Part shown: one piece after another, positions 8,406 through 17,714 of the stretch
Layout of the letters: each line of letters starts with the position of its first letter
How positions within the stretch are numbered: position 1 is the first letter of the stretch
From: Actinoplanes lutulentus
Lineage (GTDB): Bacteria > Actinomycetota > Actinomycetes > Mycobacteriales > Micromonosporaceae
Direction: 5' to 3'
Length of the DNA: 64,000 nucleotides
Assembly: GCF_003259845.1 (NCBI RefSeq)
Contig: NZ_QLMJ01000012.1
Location: 124,001-188,000 of the forward strand
Translations under genes and position numbers: made by a program
The notes under the pieces: generated by a model
Database searches by the model: none
Told to the model about the DNA's origin: nothing
What the model saw: only the letters and a program-made list of their open reading frames with translations

Positions 8406-9905
8406 ATGACTACCGAAACGCAGGGCAGCACCCGCACGTACGACGTGCGCACGTACGGCTGCCAGATGAACGTCCACGACAGCGAGCGGATCTCCGGCCT
8501 GATGGAGGACGCCGGCTACGTGCGCGCCGTTGACGCTGACGCCGCCGACATCGTGGTCTTCAATACCTGCGCGGTACGCGAGAACGCCGACAACCGCCTC
8601 TACGGCAACCTCGGCCGGCTGCGCCCGACGAAGCTGGCGAACCCCGGCATGCAGATCGCGGTCGGCGGCTGCCTCGCGCAGAAGGACCAGGGCGACATCG
8701 TCAAGAAGGCCCCCTGGGTCGACGTGGTCTTCGGCACCCACAACATCGGCTCGCTGCCGGCCCTGCTGGAACGCGCCCGGCACAACGAGGAAGCCCAGGT
8801 CGAGCTCCTCGAGTCGCTCGAGGTCTTCCCGTCCACGCTGCCGACGAAGCGCGAGTCGACGTACGCCGGCTGGGTCTCCATCTCGGTGGGCTGCAACAAC
8901 ACCTGCACGTTCTGCATCGTCCCGTCGCTGCGCGGCAAGGAGAAGGACCGCCGCCCCGGCGACATCCTCTCCGAGGTACGCGCACTGGTCGCCGAGGGCG
9001 TCCTCGAAGTGACCCTGCTCGGGCAGAACGTGAACTCGTACGGCGTCGAGTTCGGCGACCGTCTCGCGTTCGGCAAGCTGCTGCGCGCCACCGGCGAGAT
9101 CGAGGGCCTGGAGCGGGTCCGCTTCACCAGCCCGCACCCGAAGGACTTCACCGACGACGTGATCGCCGCGATGGCCGAGACGCCGAACGTCTGCCACTCG
9201 CTGCACATGCCGCTGCAGTCCGGCTCGGACCGCGTGCTCAAGGCGATGCGCCGCAGTTACCGCCAGGAGAAATACCTCGGCATCATCGAGAAGGTCCGCG
9301 CCGCCATGCCGGACGCCGCGATCACCACGGACATCATCATCGGCTTCCCCGGCGAGACCGACGAGGACTTCGAGCAGACCCTCGAGGTGGTCCGCCAGGC
9401 CCGTTTCTCCAGCGCGTTCACGTTCCAGTACTCGAAACGCCCCGGCACTCCCGCCGCGACCATGGAGGACCAGCTGCCCAAGGTGGTCGTCCAGGAGCGT
9501 TACGAGCGCCTGATCGCCGAGCTCGAGGACATCAGCTGGTCGGAGAACAAAAAGCGGGTCGGCGAGAAGGTCGAGGTCCTGGTCGCGGTCGGCGAGGGCC
9601 GCAAGGACGCGCACACCGGCCGGATGTCCGGCCGGGCCCGCGACGGCCGCCTGGTGCACTTCGCGACCGGCGATCTGACCGGCCCTTCGGCCCCGCGTCC
9701 CGGCGACATCGTCGAGACCGTCGTGACCTACGCGGCCCCGCACCACCTCAACGCCGACGGCGCCCCGCTCTCGCACCGCCGCACCCGCGCGGGCGACGCC
9801 CACGAGGCCGGCCGCACCCCCAAACTCAAAGGCGTCTCCCTGGGCCTGCCCACCCTCGGCGTCCCGGCCCCGCTCCCCGCCGCAACAGAGGGCTGCGCCC
9901 TTTAA
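8406..9905 (+). CDS. miaB: tRNA-2-methylthio-N6-dimethylallyladenosine synthase MiaB
   Basis: Radical SAM methylthiotransferase that adds the 2-methylthio group to i6A37 of tRNA. The 499-residue protein has the N-terminal cluster-binding domain with cysteines in GCQMN, NTCAVREN and GCLAQ, then the radical SAM CxxxCxxC motif at Cys163, Cys167 and Cys170 (CNNTCTFC), and a C-terminal TRAM domain (about 375-440). It acts after MiaA, encoded 4 kb away at 13603. The C-terminal 50 residues are a basic extension. Confidence 0.97.
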   Translation: MTTETQGSTRTYDVRTYGCQMNVHDSERISGLMEDAGYVRAVDADAADIVVFNTCAVRENADNRLYGNLGRLRPTKLANPGMQIAVGGCLAQKDQGDIVKKAPWVDVVFGTHNIGSLPALLERARHNEEAQVELLESLEVFPSTLPTKRESTYAGWVSISVGCNNTCTFCIVPSLRGKEKDRRPGDILSEVRALVAEGVLEVTLLGQNVNSYGVEFGDRLAFGKLLRATGEIEGLERVRFTSPHPKDFTDDVIAAMAETPNVCHSLHMPLQSGSDRVLKAMRRSYRQEKYLGIIEKVRAAMPDAAITTDIIIGFPGETDEDFEQTLEVVRQARFSSAFTFQYSKRPGTPAATMEDQLPKVVVQERYERLIAELEDISWSENKKRVGEKVEVLVAVGEGRKDAHTGRMSGRARDGRLVHFATGDLTGPSAPRPGDIVETVVTYAAPHHLNADGAPLSHRRTRAGDAHEAGRTPKLKGVSLGLPTLGVPAPLPAATEGCAL

Positions 9906-10063
9906 CCCCTTTTGAGTACGCCCAACGGGGCTCGCCACAAAGCCCCAACCCGTACCGCAGCCCGAGCCTCTGACGCCCCTCCCCCCGGCGCCCGCCACCA
10001 CCGGCCCCGGCGCCCCCTCACGCCCAGACCATTACCCCACCCGCCCACAGGTCCAGCTCGTGC

Positions 10064-11005
10064 TCACGGTCGCGCAAAGCCCGAATCAACGACCGCAAGC
10101 ACAAGCCGGCCGGCCGCTGCGGTGTGGGCGGCGGTTACCAGGTGATCCAGCAGTGCCGCTGTTCCGGGGGGATCGGGTGGGTCGCCGGCCACGGCCACCG
10201 AGATGCGGCGGCCCGGGCCCGGCAGCGGCACCACCCGGACCCGCGGATTGCGGTGGGCGGCGAGCGCCAGCGCGGGCAGCGTGGTGGCACCCATCCCGGC
10301 GGCCACCAGCGCCTGTACGGCCACGTAGTCGTCAGTGGTGAACCGGATGTCCGGTGTGAACCCCTCGGCCGCACACGCGATCCTCAGCCGCTCCTGGCAG
10401 CGTTCACAGCCGCCGATCCATGGCCGGTCCCGGTGGTCGGCCAGCCGGTCACCGGTCCAGTCCGCCGGAACCACGAGGTGCGCCGCCTCCTCCATCACCG
10501 TGACCACCCGGAGCCCGGCAAAGCTGGAGGAGACGAGCCCCGGGACGGCGGACAGGTGCTCGAAGACCACTGCCGCCTCGACCTCGCCGTTTCGCAGCAG
10601 GCGCACCGCCTCCGGTGGCTCGGCCTCGGTGAACCGCAGGTCCACCCCCGGGAACGCCGCGGCGAACGATGCCGCCGCCACCGGTACGAACGTGCCCAGC
10701 GCCGACGGGAACGCCGCGAGCCGTACCCGTCCGCTTCGCAGCCCGGTGTGTGCGGCCAGTTCGGATTCCGCGGCGGCCAGCCGGCCCAGGATCTCCTCGG
10801 CCCGGTCGGCCAGCAGCCGGCCCGCTTCGGTGAGGCGGATGCCCCGGCCGGCCCGCTGGATCAGCTGGCTGCCGGTCTCCGCCTCCAGCCGGGCCAGGTG
10901 GTGGCTGACCGACGGCTGGGCGTAATGCAGGGCGCGGGCGGCCGCGGTGACCGAGCCGTGCCGGGCCACCGCGACCAGGACGGTGAGCCGGGTGACGTCG
11001 AGCAT
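10064..11005 (-). CDS. LysR-family transcriptional regulator
   Basis: A 313-residue regulator with an N-terminal winged helix-turn-helix (MLDVTRLTVLVAVARHGSVT, about residues 1-60) and a two-lobed effector domain. It is divergent from a PLP-dependent dehydratase at 11061, so control of that gene is the default inference. The shared 55-bp control region contains two copies of a 16-bp direct repeat. The ligand is unknown. On the other side 158 bp without features separates it from miaB. Confidence 0.9.
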   Translation of the reverse strand: MLDVTRLTVLVAVARHGSVTAAARALHYAQPSVSHHLARLEAETGSQLIQRAGRGIRLTEAGRLLADRAEEILGRLAAAESELAAHTGLRSGRVRLAAFPSALGTFVPVAAASFAAAFPGVDLRFTEAEPPEAVRLLRNGEVEAAVVFEHLSAVPGLVSSSFAGLRVVTVMEEAAHLVVPADWTGDRLADHRDRPWIGGCERCQERLRIACAAEGFTPDIRFTTDDYVAVQALVAAGMGATTLPALALAAHRNPRVRVVPLPGPGRRISVAVAGDPPDPPGTAALLDHLVTAAHTAAAGRLVLAVVDSGFARP

Positions 11006-11020
11006 CGGGTCAACCTATCA

Positions 11021-11067
11021 ATCGGATCTATGGGTATTCGAGGGCTTTGACATTGGACCTATGGATA
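11021..11067. promoter_or_regulatory. direct repeats in the LysR/dehydratase divergent promoter
   Basis: ATCGGATCTATGGGTA (11021-11036) and ATTGGACCTATGGATA (11052-11067) agree at 12 of 16 positions and start 31 bp apart, about three helical turns. CCTATC at 11014-11019 and GATAGG at 11064-11069 form an outer inverted repeat. The position fits a LysR-type operator. The right copy overlaps the likely dehydratase start. Confidence 0.5.
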
Positions 11068-12056
11068 GGGGAGGGCTGACGATCGAAGCCATGGAACCGA
11101 CTCTCGCCGACGTGCGCGCCGCCCGGACCCTGCTCGCCGGTCACCTGCCGCCCACGCCGATCTGGTCCTACCCGCTCGTCGACCGGGTCGCCGGGGCGAA
11201 CGTGCTGGTCAAGCACGAGAACACCCAGCCGGTCGGAGCGTTCAAGGTACGCGGCGGATTGACCCTTTTGTCGAACATGACAGAGGCCGAGCGCTGTCAT
11301 GGCGTTGTCACCTACTCCACCGGTAACCACGCGCAGTCGATCGCGTACGCCAGCCGTGTCTTCGGGGCGCCGTGCACTGTCGTCATGCCGGCGAGTGCCT
11401 CGGAGAGCGCGACGAAGAAGGTCGAGGCGTGGGGAGCGCGGGCCGTCCGCACCGGTGACTCGCTGGAGGCCGCCGAGCGGTACGCCCGCGAACACGCCGC
11501 CGAGACCGGCGCCCGCCTGGTCAGCCCGGGTGACACGCCGGAGCTGATCGCCGGGGTCGGCACGCTGTACCTGGAGATCCTCGAAGCGCACCCGGACCTG
11601 GACGCGATCGTGGTGCCGGTCGGCAGCGGCACCGGCGCGGCGGCCGCCTGCCTGGTCGCGGCCGAGCTGGCGCCGGGCTGTGAGGTGATCGGCGTGCAGT
11701 CGTCGGCGTCACCGGCAGCCCACGACTCCTGGCGTGCGGGAACGCTTGTCGAGCGCCCGAACCGCACCGCCGTGGCGGGCCTGGCCACCGGCCGGGGGTA
11801 CGCCCTGCCGCAGCGGATGATCGCCGGCCGGCTGAGCGAGTTCCTGCTGGTCACCGACGACGAGATCAGCGAGGCCCGCCGCCTGCTGGCGACCGCGGCG
11901 CACACGCTCGCCGAGGGCGCCGGAGCGGCCGCCCTGGCCGCCGTGCTGACCCACGCGAAGCTCTTCGCCGGTCGCCGGGTGGCCGTCGTCTGCACCGGCG
12001 CCAACGCCACCATCGCCGAGATGTCGAGCCTGGTGCCCTCGGCCATGCACCGATAG
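11061..12056 (+). CDS. PLP-dependent serine/threonine dehydratase-like enzyme
   Basis: Fold-type II PLP enzyme, 331 residues from 11061. The PLP lysine is in GAFKVRGG (about residue 52), the phosphate loop is GSGTGAAAA, and STGNHAQSIAY matches the asparagine loop of threonine ammonia-lyases. There is no C-terminal ACT regulatory domain, so it resembles catabolic dehydratases rather than IlvA. An in-frame ATG at 11091 is an equally plausible start; the AGGGGAGGG at 11066 is too far from it and lies inside the longer form. Probably regulated by the divergent LysR gene. The exact substrate is open. Confidence 0.85.
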   Translation: MDRGGLTIEAMEPTLADVRAARTLLAGHLPPTPIWSYPLVDRVAGANVLVKHENTQPVGAFKVRGGLTLLSNMTEAERCHGVVTYSTGNHAQSIAYASRVFGAPCTVVMPASASESATKKVEAWGARAVRTGDSLEAAERYAREHAAETGARLVSPGDTPELIAGVGTLYLEILEAHPDLDAIVVPVGSGTGAAAACLVAAELAPGCEVIGVQSSASPAAHDSWRAGTLVERPNRTAVAGLATGRGYALPQRMIAGRLSEFLLVTDDEISEARRLLATAAHTLAEGAGAAALAAVLTHAKLFAGRRVAVVCTGANATIAEMSSLVPSAMHR

Positions 12057-12140
12057 CGAAAGGCGCGCAGCGGCCTAGCGTCGCAGGGGCGTCGCGGTGG
12101 GTGCCACGGGCGTCCTGCGAAACGCGTACCAAAAGCGCGA

Positions 12141-12167
12141 AGGCGGCAGGCCAACGGCCTGCCGCCT
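12141..12167. terminator. hairpin terminator between convergent genes
   Basis: Perfect 12-bp stem AGGCGGCAGGCC / GGCCTGCCGCCT with an aac loop, placed between the dehydratase stop and the convergent DUF349 gene. A T-run follows on the minus strand, so it most likely ends the DUF349 transcript. Confidence 0.8.
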
Positions 12168-12175
12168 GATTGCGC

Positions 12176-12215
12176 AGATGGAGCTAGATGGAGCTGGTTG
12201 GAGCTGGTTGGAGCT
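12176..12215. repeat. four tandem 10-bp units at the DUF349 3' end
   Basis: Two copies of AGATGGAGCT are followed by two copies of GGTTGGAGCT (12176-12185, 12186-12195, 12196-12205, 12206-12215). They lie between the terminator hairpin and the stop of the minus-strand gene, so they are in its 3' untranslated region. Confidence 0.8.
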
Positions 12216-13422
12216 AGTTCGCCTGCTCGGCGAGAGCGAGGAACTGGCGCTTGGACGCCAGGGCCTGCTCGGCCTCCTTGATCCGGCGGTTGTCGCCGGC
12301 CGCCTGGGCGCGGGTGAGGCGCTGCTCGGCCTCGGCGACCTGGTCACGCATCTGGCGCAGCAGCGGGTTGTCCTGCGGGCTGGTCTTGCGCCAGGCCGAG
12401 TCCATCGCCACGCGGATGCGCTCCTCGGCGGCCCGCCAGCGACGGTCGAGCGAGGCGGACGCCTCGCGCGGCACGCGGCCGGCCTCGTGCCAAGCGGCCT
12501 GGGCGTCGCGGAGCTTGTTCTGTGCGGCGCGGGCGTCGGAGTCGACGTCGAGCGCCTCCACCTCGGCGAGGATGGCGTGCTTGCGGTCCAGGTTGCCCTG
12601 GTACTCGGCGTCGCGGGCGGAGAAGACCTCGCTACGCCGGGTGAAGAACGCGTCCTGAGCGGCACGGAAGCGTTCCCAGAGGCGCTGCTCGGCCTCCTTG
12701 GCGGCGCGGGGCGCCGACTTCCACTCGGTCATCAGCTCCTTGAGACGGTTTGCCGTCGACGACCACTCGGTCGACTCGGCGAGCGTCTCCGCTTCCTTGA
12801 CCAGGTCTTCCTTGGCAGTCTGAGCCTGCTTGCGCTGCCCGTCGAGGGTGGCGAAGTGCGCGCCGCGGCGACGGGTGAAGCCGTCCCGCGCGGTCGCGAA
12901 CCGCTTCCACAGCTCGCCGTCGGTCTTCTTGTCGACGCCGCGGATCGTCTTCCACTCGTCGAGGATCTCCTTGAGACGGTCGCCGGCCGTTTTCCAGCCG
13001 GTGGCGTCGGCGGCGATCTTCTCCGCCTCCTCGACGAGGGCGGTCTTGCGCGCGAGGGCCTCGGTGCGGGCCACCTCGCGGGCGGCACGGGCCTCGCCGG
13101 CTTTCTCGTCCGCGAGGGTGGAGAGGCGCTCCAGCCGGGCCACGAGGCCGTCGATGTCGCCGACCACGTGAGCCTCGTCGAGCGTGGTGCGAATCCGTTT
13201 CACGCTGCTCAGGGAGTGGGCCGCGTCCGCCGCGCCCGACTTGAGGCGAGCCTCGACGAGGTCGACCTCGGTCACCAGGTCGGCGAATCGGCGGGCGAAG
13301 TGTGCAAGACCCTCCTCCGGCGTACCCGCCTGCCAGGAGCCGACCACCCGGTCGCCCTCGGCGGTCTTCACGTACACGGTGCCGTCGGCATCCACGCGCC
13401 CGAAGGCCGTCCAGTCGTTCAT
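12214..13422 (-). CDS. DUF349 coiled-coil protein
   Basis: A 402-residue protein of the DUF349 family, whose members carry repeated helical units with conserved W, R and F positions. Several units are visible: WKTAGDRLKEILDEWKTI, then STANRLKELMTEWKS, and further RRWRAAEERI-type segments. The ATG at 13422 (MNDWTAFGRVD) is preferred with GAGGATGAG upstream; an in-frame start 20 codons earlier lacks support. Function is unknown. It is divergent from miaA across 180 bp. Confidence 0.85.
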   Translation of the reverse strand: MNDWTAFGRVDADGTVYVKTAEGDRVVGSWQAGTPEEGLAHFARRFADLVTEVDLVEARLKSGAADAAHSLSSVKRIRTTLDEAHVVGDIDGLVARLERLSTLADEKAGEARAAREVARTEALARKTALVEEAEKIAADATGWKTAGDRLKEILDEWKTIRGVDKKTDGELWKRFATARDGFTRRRGAHFATLDGQRKQAQTAKEDLVKEAETLAESTEWSSTANRLKELMTEWKSAPRAAKEAEQRLWERFRAAQDAFFTRRSEVFSARDAEYQGNLDRKHAILAEVEALDVDSDARAAQNKLRDAQAAWHEAGRVPREASASLDRRWRAAEERIRVAMDSAWRKTSPQDNPLLRQMRDQVAEAEQRLTRAQAAGDNRRIKEAEQALASKRQFLALAEQAN

Positions 13423-13490
13423 CAGCTCATCCTCGTTCTCCCGGCGCCGTCGGACCTGAACCCGGCCCGCGGCCACCGCCACAGCGCAGT

Positions 13491-13516
13491 GAATGCCAAC
13501 CTTCCCACCGGCATTC
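13491..13516. promoter_or_regulatory. inverted repeat GAATGCC-N12-GGCATTC
   Basis: Perfect 7-bp arms in the 180-bp region between the divergent DUF349 gene and miaA. It may be a regulator site for the minus-strand gene. No named regulator fits. Confidence 0.4.
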
Positions 13517-13578
13517 TTTCTCGCGCATTGTCACAGGTCCAACCCGGTTAGGGGAAAGCTCCCGCCAACGACCGTGAC

Positions 13579-13599
13579 ACAACGGTGTCCTACCGTTGT
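13579..13599. promoter_or_regulatory. palindrome immediately upstream of miaA
   Basis: ACAACGGT-gtcct-ACCGTTGT, perfect 8-bp arms, ends 3 nt before the preferred miaA GTG start. It could be an operator or a 5' hairpin limiting ribosome access. There is no T-run after it. Confidence 0.55.
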
Positions 13600-13602
13600 C
13601 AA

Positions 13603-14498
<896 letters not shown>

Positions 14499-14502
<4 letters not shown>

Positions 14503-15341
14503 TGGGCGGCGTGCGTTTCACCAAAGGTCATGGGACCGGCAACGACTTCGTGATCCTGCCCGATCCGGACGGCGAGCTCGCGCTCACGCCCGAGATCGTG
14601 GCGTCGCTCTGCGATCGCCGCCGCGGGATCGGCGGCGACGGCGTCCTGCGGGTGGTGCGCAGCGCCAAACACCCCGAGGCCGCCGGTCTCGCCGGCGAGG
14701 CCGAGTGGTTCATGGATTACTGGAACAGCGACGGCTCGATCGCCGAGATGTGCGGCAACGGCGTCCGCGTCTTCGTCCGATACCTCCTGGACAACGATCT
14801 CGCCACGGCAGTCCCTGCGGGCCTGCCGGTGGCGACGCGAGCCGGGATCATGGTCGCCCTGGTCAGCGCGGACACGATCAAGGTGCGGATGACAACCCCG
14901 CGTGTGTACGCCGGAAGCGCGGCCACCGTCGGTTCCCTGACCCTTCCGGGTGTCGCCGTGGACTGCGGCAACCCGCACCTGGTCTGCGGCCTGCACGACG
15001 GCGTGTCGCTGGCCGGCCTGGACCTGCATCGTGAGCCCGCTTTCGACGCCGGCGTGTTCCCGCACGGGGTGAACGTCGAGTTCGTCGAGCAGGCCGAGCC
15101 GGTCAGCGGCGTGGACGGCCACGTCCGGATGCGGGTGCACGAGCGCGGCTCCGGCGAGACCCTGTCCTGCGGCACCGGCGCGCTCGCGGTCGGCGCGGTC
15201 GCCCTGCGCGACCGGGGCCTGTCCGCCGGCTCGATCGCCGTGGACGTGCCCGGCGGCCGGCTCATCGTGACCCACGACGAGGCGGACGGCTGGTGGCTGG
15301 AGGGCCCGGCCGTGCTGGTCGCCACCGGTTCGGTGTTGTGA
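14499..15341 (+). CDS. dapF: Diaminopimelate epimerase
   Basis: Converts LL- to meso-diaminopimelate for lysine and peptidoglycan synthesis. The 280-residue protein has both catalytic cysteines in their motifs: Cys85 in MCGNGVRVF and Cys224 in LSCGTGALA. The substrate loop GTGNDFV is at the N-terminus. The start overlaps the miaA stop by 4 nt (ATGA); a second ATG one codon on is equivalent. Its stop overlaps the next gene start (GTGA). Translational coupling through the three-gene run is likely. Confidence 0.96.
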
Positions 15342-16069
15342 CGCTGCATCGCGTGGCCCACCGGGGTTACGCGGCGGCCGCGCCGGAGAACACCCTGCCC
15401 GCCTTCGAGGCCGCGGTCCGGGCCGGCGCCACGTTCGTCGAGTTCGACGTACGCGTCACCGCCGACGGCGTGCCCGTGGTGATCCACGACCGGACCGTCG
15501 ACCGCACCACCACCGGCCGGGGCCGCGTCTGGGACCTGCGCTGGGACGAGATCGCCGCGCTGGACGCCGGCGTGCGGTTCAGCCCGGCGTTCGCGGGTGT
15601 GCGGGTGCCCGCCCTGGCCTCGGTGCTGGACCTGCTCGCCCCGGCCGCCCCCGAGCTGCTCGTCGAGATCAAGCCGCCGGCCACGCTGGACGAGGTGAAA
15701 TCGATCATCGCCCAGCTGGCCGAACGCGACCTGCTGGACCGCACGGTGGTGCAGAGCTTCGACCCGGACGTGGTGCGCAAGGTCCGCGACGTCGCCCCGG
15801 ACGTGCGGCGCGGGCTGCTGTTGTTCCGCTTCGACGCGGAGACGGTCCCGCTGGTCCGCGAGCTCGGCGTGGTCCTCTGCAACCCGCCGGTCGACGACGC
15901 GCTACGTCTGCGTGAGGTGACCGCCGAGCTGGCCGAGGCGGGGGTGGGCGTGATGCCCTGGACGGCGAACGACCGGTCCCGCTGGCCGGAGCTGGTGGAG
16001 GCGGGAGTGGCCGGCCTGATCACCGACTACGTCGGCGAACTGACCGGCTTCTCGCTCACGATCCGCTAG
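15338..16069 (+). CDS. Glycerophosphodiester phosphodiesterase family protein
   Basis: Hydrolyses glycerophosphodiesters to glycerol 3-phosphate and an alcohol. The 243-residue protein has the family signature HRGYAAAAPENTLPAF with the catalytic histidine, EFDVRVTADGVPVVIHD with metal ligands and the second histidine, and ELLVEIKPP. The GTG at 15338 overlaps the dapF stop. There is no signal peptide, so a cytoplasmic enzyme is inferred. It converges on malic enzyme with a 10-bp gap. Confidence 0.9.
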   Translation: MTLHRVAHRGYAAAAPENTLPAFEAAVRAGATFVEFDVRVTADGVPVVIHDRTVDRTTTGRGRVWDLRWDEIAALDAGVRFSPAFAGVRVPALASVLDLLAPAAPELLVEIKPPATLDEVKSIIAQLAERDLLDRTVVQSFDPDVVRKVRDVAPDVRRGLLLFRFDAETVPLVRELGVVLCNPPVDDALRLREVTAELAEAGVGVMPWTANDRSRWPELVEAGVAGLITDYVGELTGFSLTIR

Positions 16070-16079
16070 GCCGGGTTTT

Positions 16080-17540
16080 CTAGAAGATGCCCTCCGGGGC
16101 CTTGTCGAGCTCCGATTCCGGTACCGCAGCCGGGTTCTGCGGCGCCGGAGTGCCCCGGACCACCGCCCGGATCGCCGCCGCCACCGCCGGGGTCACCCGC
16201 TGGTCGAAGACGCTCGGCACGATCACCGTCGGGTTGAGCTTGTCCTCGCCCACCACGTCGGCGATCGCCCGGGCCGCCGCGAGCGCCATCTCCTCGGTGA
16301 ACGCCTCGGCGCTCACGTCGAGCATGCCGCGGAAGACACCGGGGAACGCCAGCACGTTGTTGATCTGGTTCGGCTGGTCGGACCGCCCGGTGGCCACGAT
16401 GGCCGCGTGCTTGCGGGCCTCCCGCGGGTCGACCTCGGGGTCCGGGTTGGCCAGCGCGAACACGATCGACTTGTCGGCCATCTTGGCGATGTCGTCGCCG
16501 GTGAGCAGGTTCGGGGCGCTGACGCCGATGAAGACGTCCGCTCCGGCGATCGCACCGGGCAGGTCCCCTGAGTAGCCGGCCTTGTTCGTGTTCTCGGCCA
16601 GCCACTGCCAGGTCTCCGACATGTCGGGCATCCCGCGGTGCAGGGCGCCCTTCCGGTCGTACGCGATGATGTCGCCCACACCCTGGCGCAGCAGGAGCTT
16701 CATGATCGCGGTGCCGGCCGCGCCGGCGCCGGAGACCACGACCCGGACGTCCTCGAGCCGCTTGCCGACCACCCGCAGGGCGTTGGTCAGCGCGGCCAGC
16801 ACGCAGATCGCGGTGCCGTGTTGGTCGTCGTGGAAGACCGGGATGTCCAGCAGCTCCCGCAGCCGGGCCTCGATCTCGAAGCACCGCGGCGCCGCGATGT
16901 CCTCCAGGTTGATCCCGCCGTACGCCGGAGCGATCGCCTTCACGATCGCCACGATCTCGTCGGTGTCCTGGGTGTCCAGGACCACGGGCCAGGCGTCCAC
17001 GCCGCCGAACCGCTTGAACAGGGCGGCCTTGCCCTCCATGACCGGCATCGCCGCGGCCGGCCCGATGTTGCCGAGGCCGAGCACGGCCGAGCCGTCGCTG
17101 ACCACGGCCACGGTGTTGCGCTTGATGGTGAGGCGGCGGGCGTCGGCCGGGTTCTCGGCGATCGCCATGCAGACCCGGGCCACACCCGGCGTGTACGCCA
17201 TGGACAGCTCGTCGCGGTTCCGGAGCGCGACCTTGGAGCTGACCTCGATCTTGCCGCCCAGGTGCAGGAGGAAGGTCCGGTCGGAGACCTTGCGGACGTC
17301 GACGCCGTCCTGGTCCTCGAGTTGCTTGACGACCTGGTCGGCGTGCGCCGCGTCAGCGGTGTCACAGGTCAGGTCGACGATCACGTGGGTGGGGTCGGAG
17401 TCCACGACGTCCAGCGCCGTCACGATCGCCCCGGCCTCACCCACACAGGTGGTGAGGCGGCCGATGGACGAGGCATCCGCGGTAACGGCAATGCGAATCG
17501 TGATCGAGAATCCTGCGCTCGGCAGGCGGGTGGTCACCAC
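16080..17540 (-). CDS. NAD-type malic enzyme with N-terminal ACT domain
   Basis: Oxidatively decarboxylates malate to pyruvate. The 486-residue protein begins with an ACT-like ligand-binding domain (about 10-90), then the malic domain with AYTPGVARVC and DGSAVLGLGNIGP, the metal-binding VFHDDQHGTA motif, and a Rossmann domain with SGAGAAGTA. Two adjacent GTG codons lie after GGAGGG; the first is used here. The ACT domain suggests control by an amino acid or another small ligand. It is divergent from hflX. Confidence 0.92.
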   Translation of the reverse strand: MVTTRLPSAGFSITIRIAVTADASSIGRLTTCVGEAGAIVTALDVVDSDPTHVIVDLTCDTADAAHADQVVKQLEDQDGVDVRKVSDRTFLLHLGGKIEVSSKVALRNRDELSMAYTPGVARVCMAIAENPADARRLTIKRNTVAVVSDGSAVLGLGNIGPAAAMPVMEGKAALFKRFGGVDAWPVVLDTQDTDEIVAIVKAIAPAYGGINLEDIAAPRCFEIEARLRELLDIPVFHDDQHGTAICVLAALTNALRVVGKRLEDVRVVVSGAGAAGTAIMKLLLRQGVGDIIAYDRKGALHRGMPDMSETWQWLAENTNKAGYSGDLPGAIAGADVFIGVSAPNLLTGDDIAKMADKSIVFALANPDPEVDPREARKHAAIVATGRSDQPNQINNVLAFPGVFRGMLDVSAEAFTEEMALAAARAIADVVGEDKLNPTVIVPSVFDQRVTPAVAAAIRAVVRGTPAPQNPAAVPESELDKAPEGIF

Positions 17541-17714
17541 GGTGTTCCCTCCGACGTTGGTGGGTGAGTCTCCGCATTGTCGCTCTTGCGGAATAACGAC
17601 CGCTGCTGCGGTGGTTACTGAGTAGTCAGTTTCCGACAGCCAGAACGTCCGGGTCGGTTATGTGGATGCGCCCGTCGCCGGGACGTGCCACGATCGGGCC
17701 GGAGGAGGTCACTT

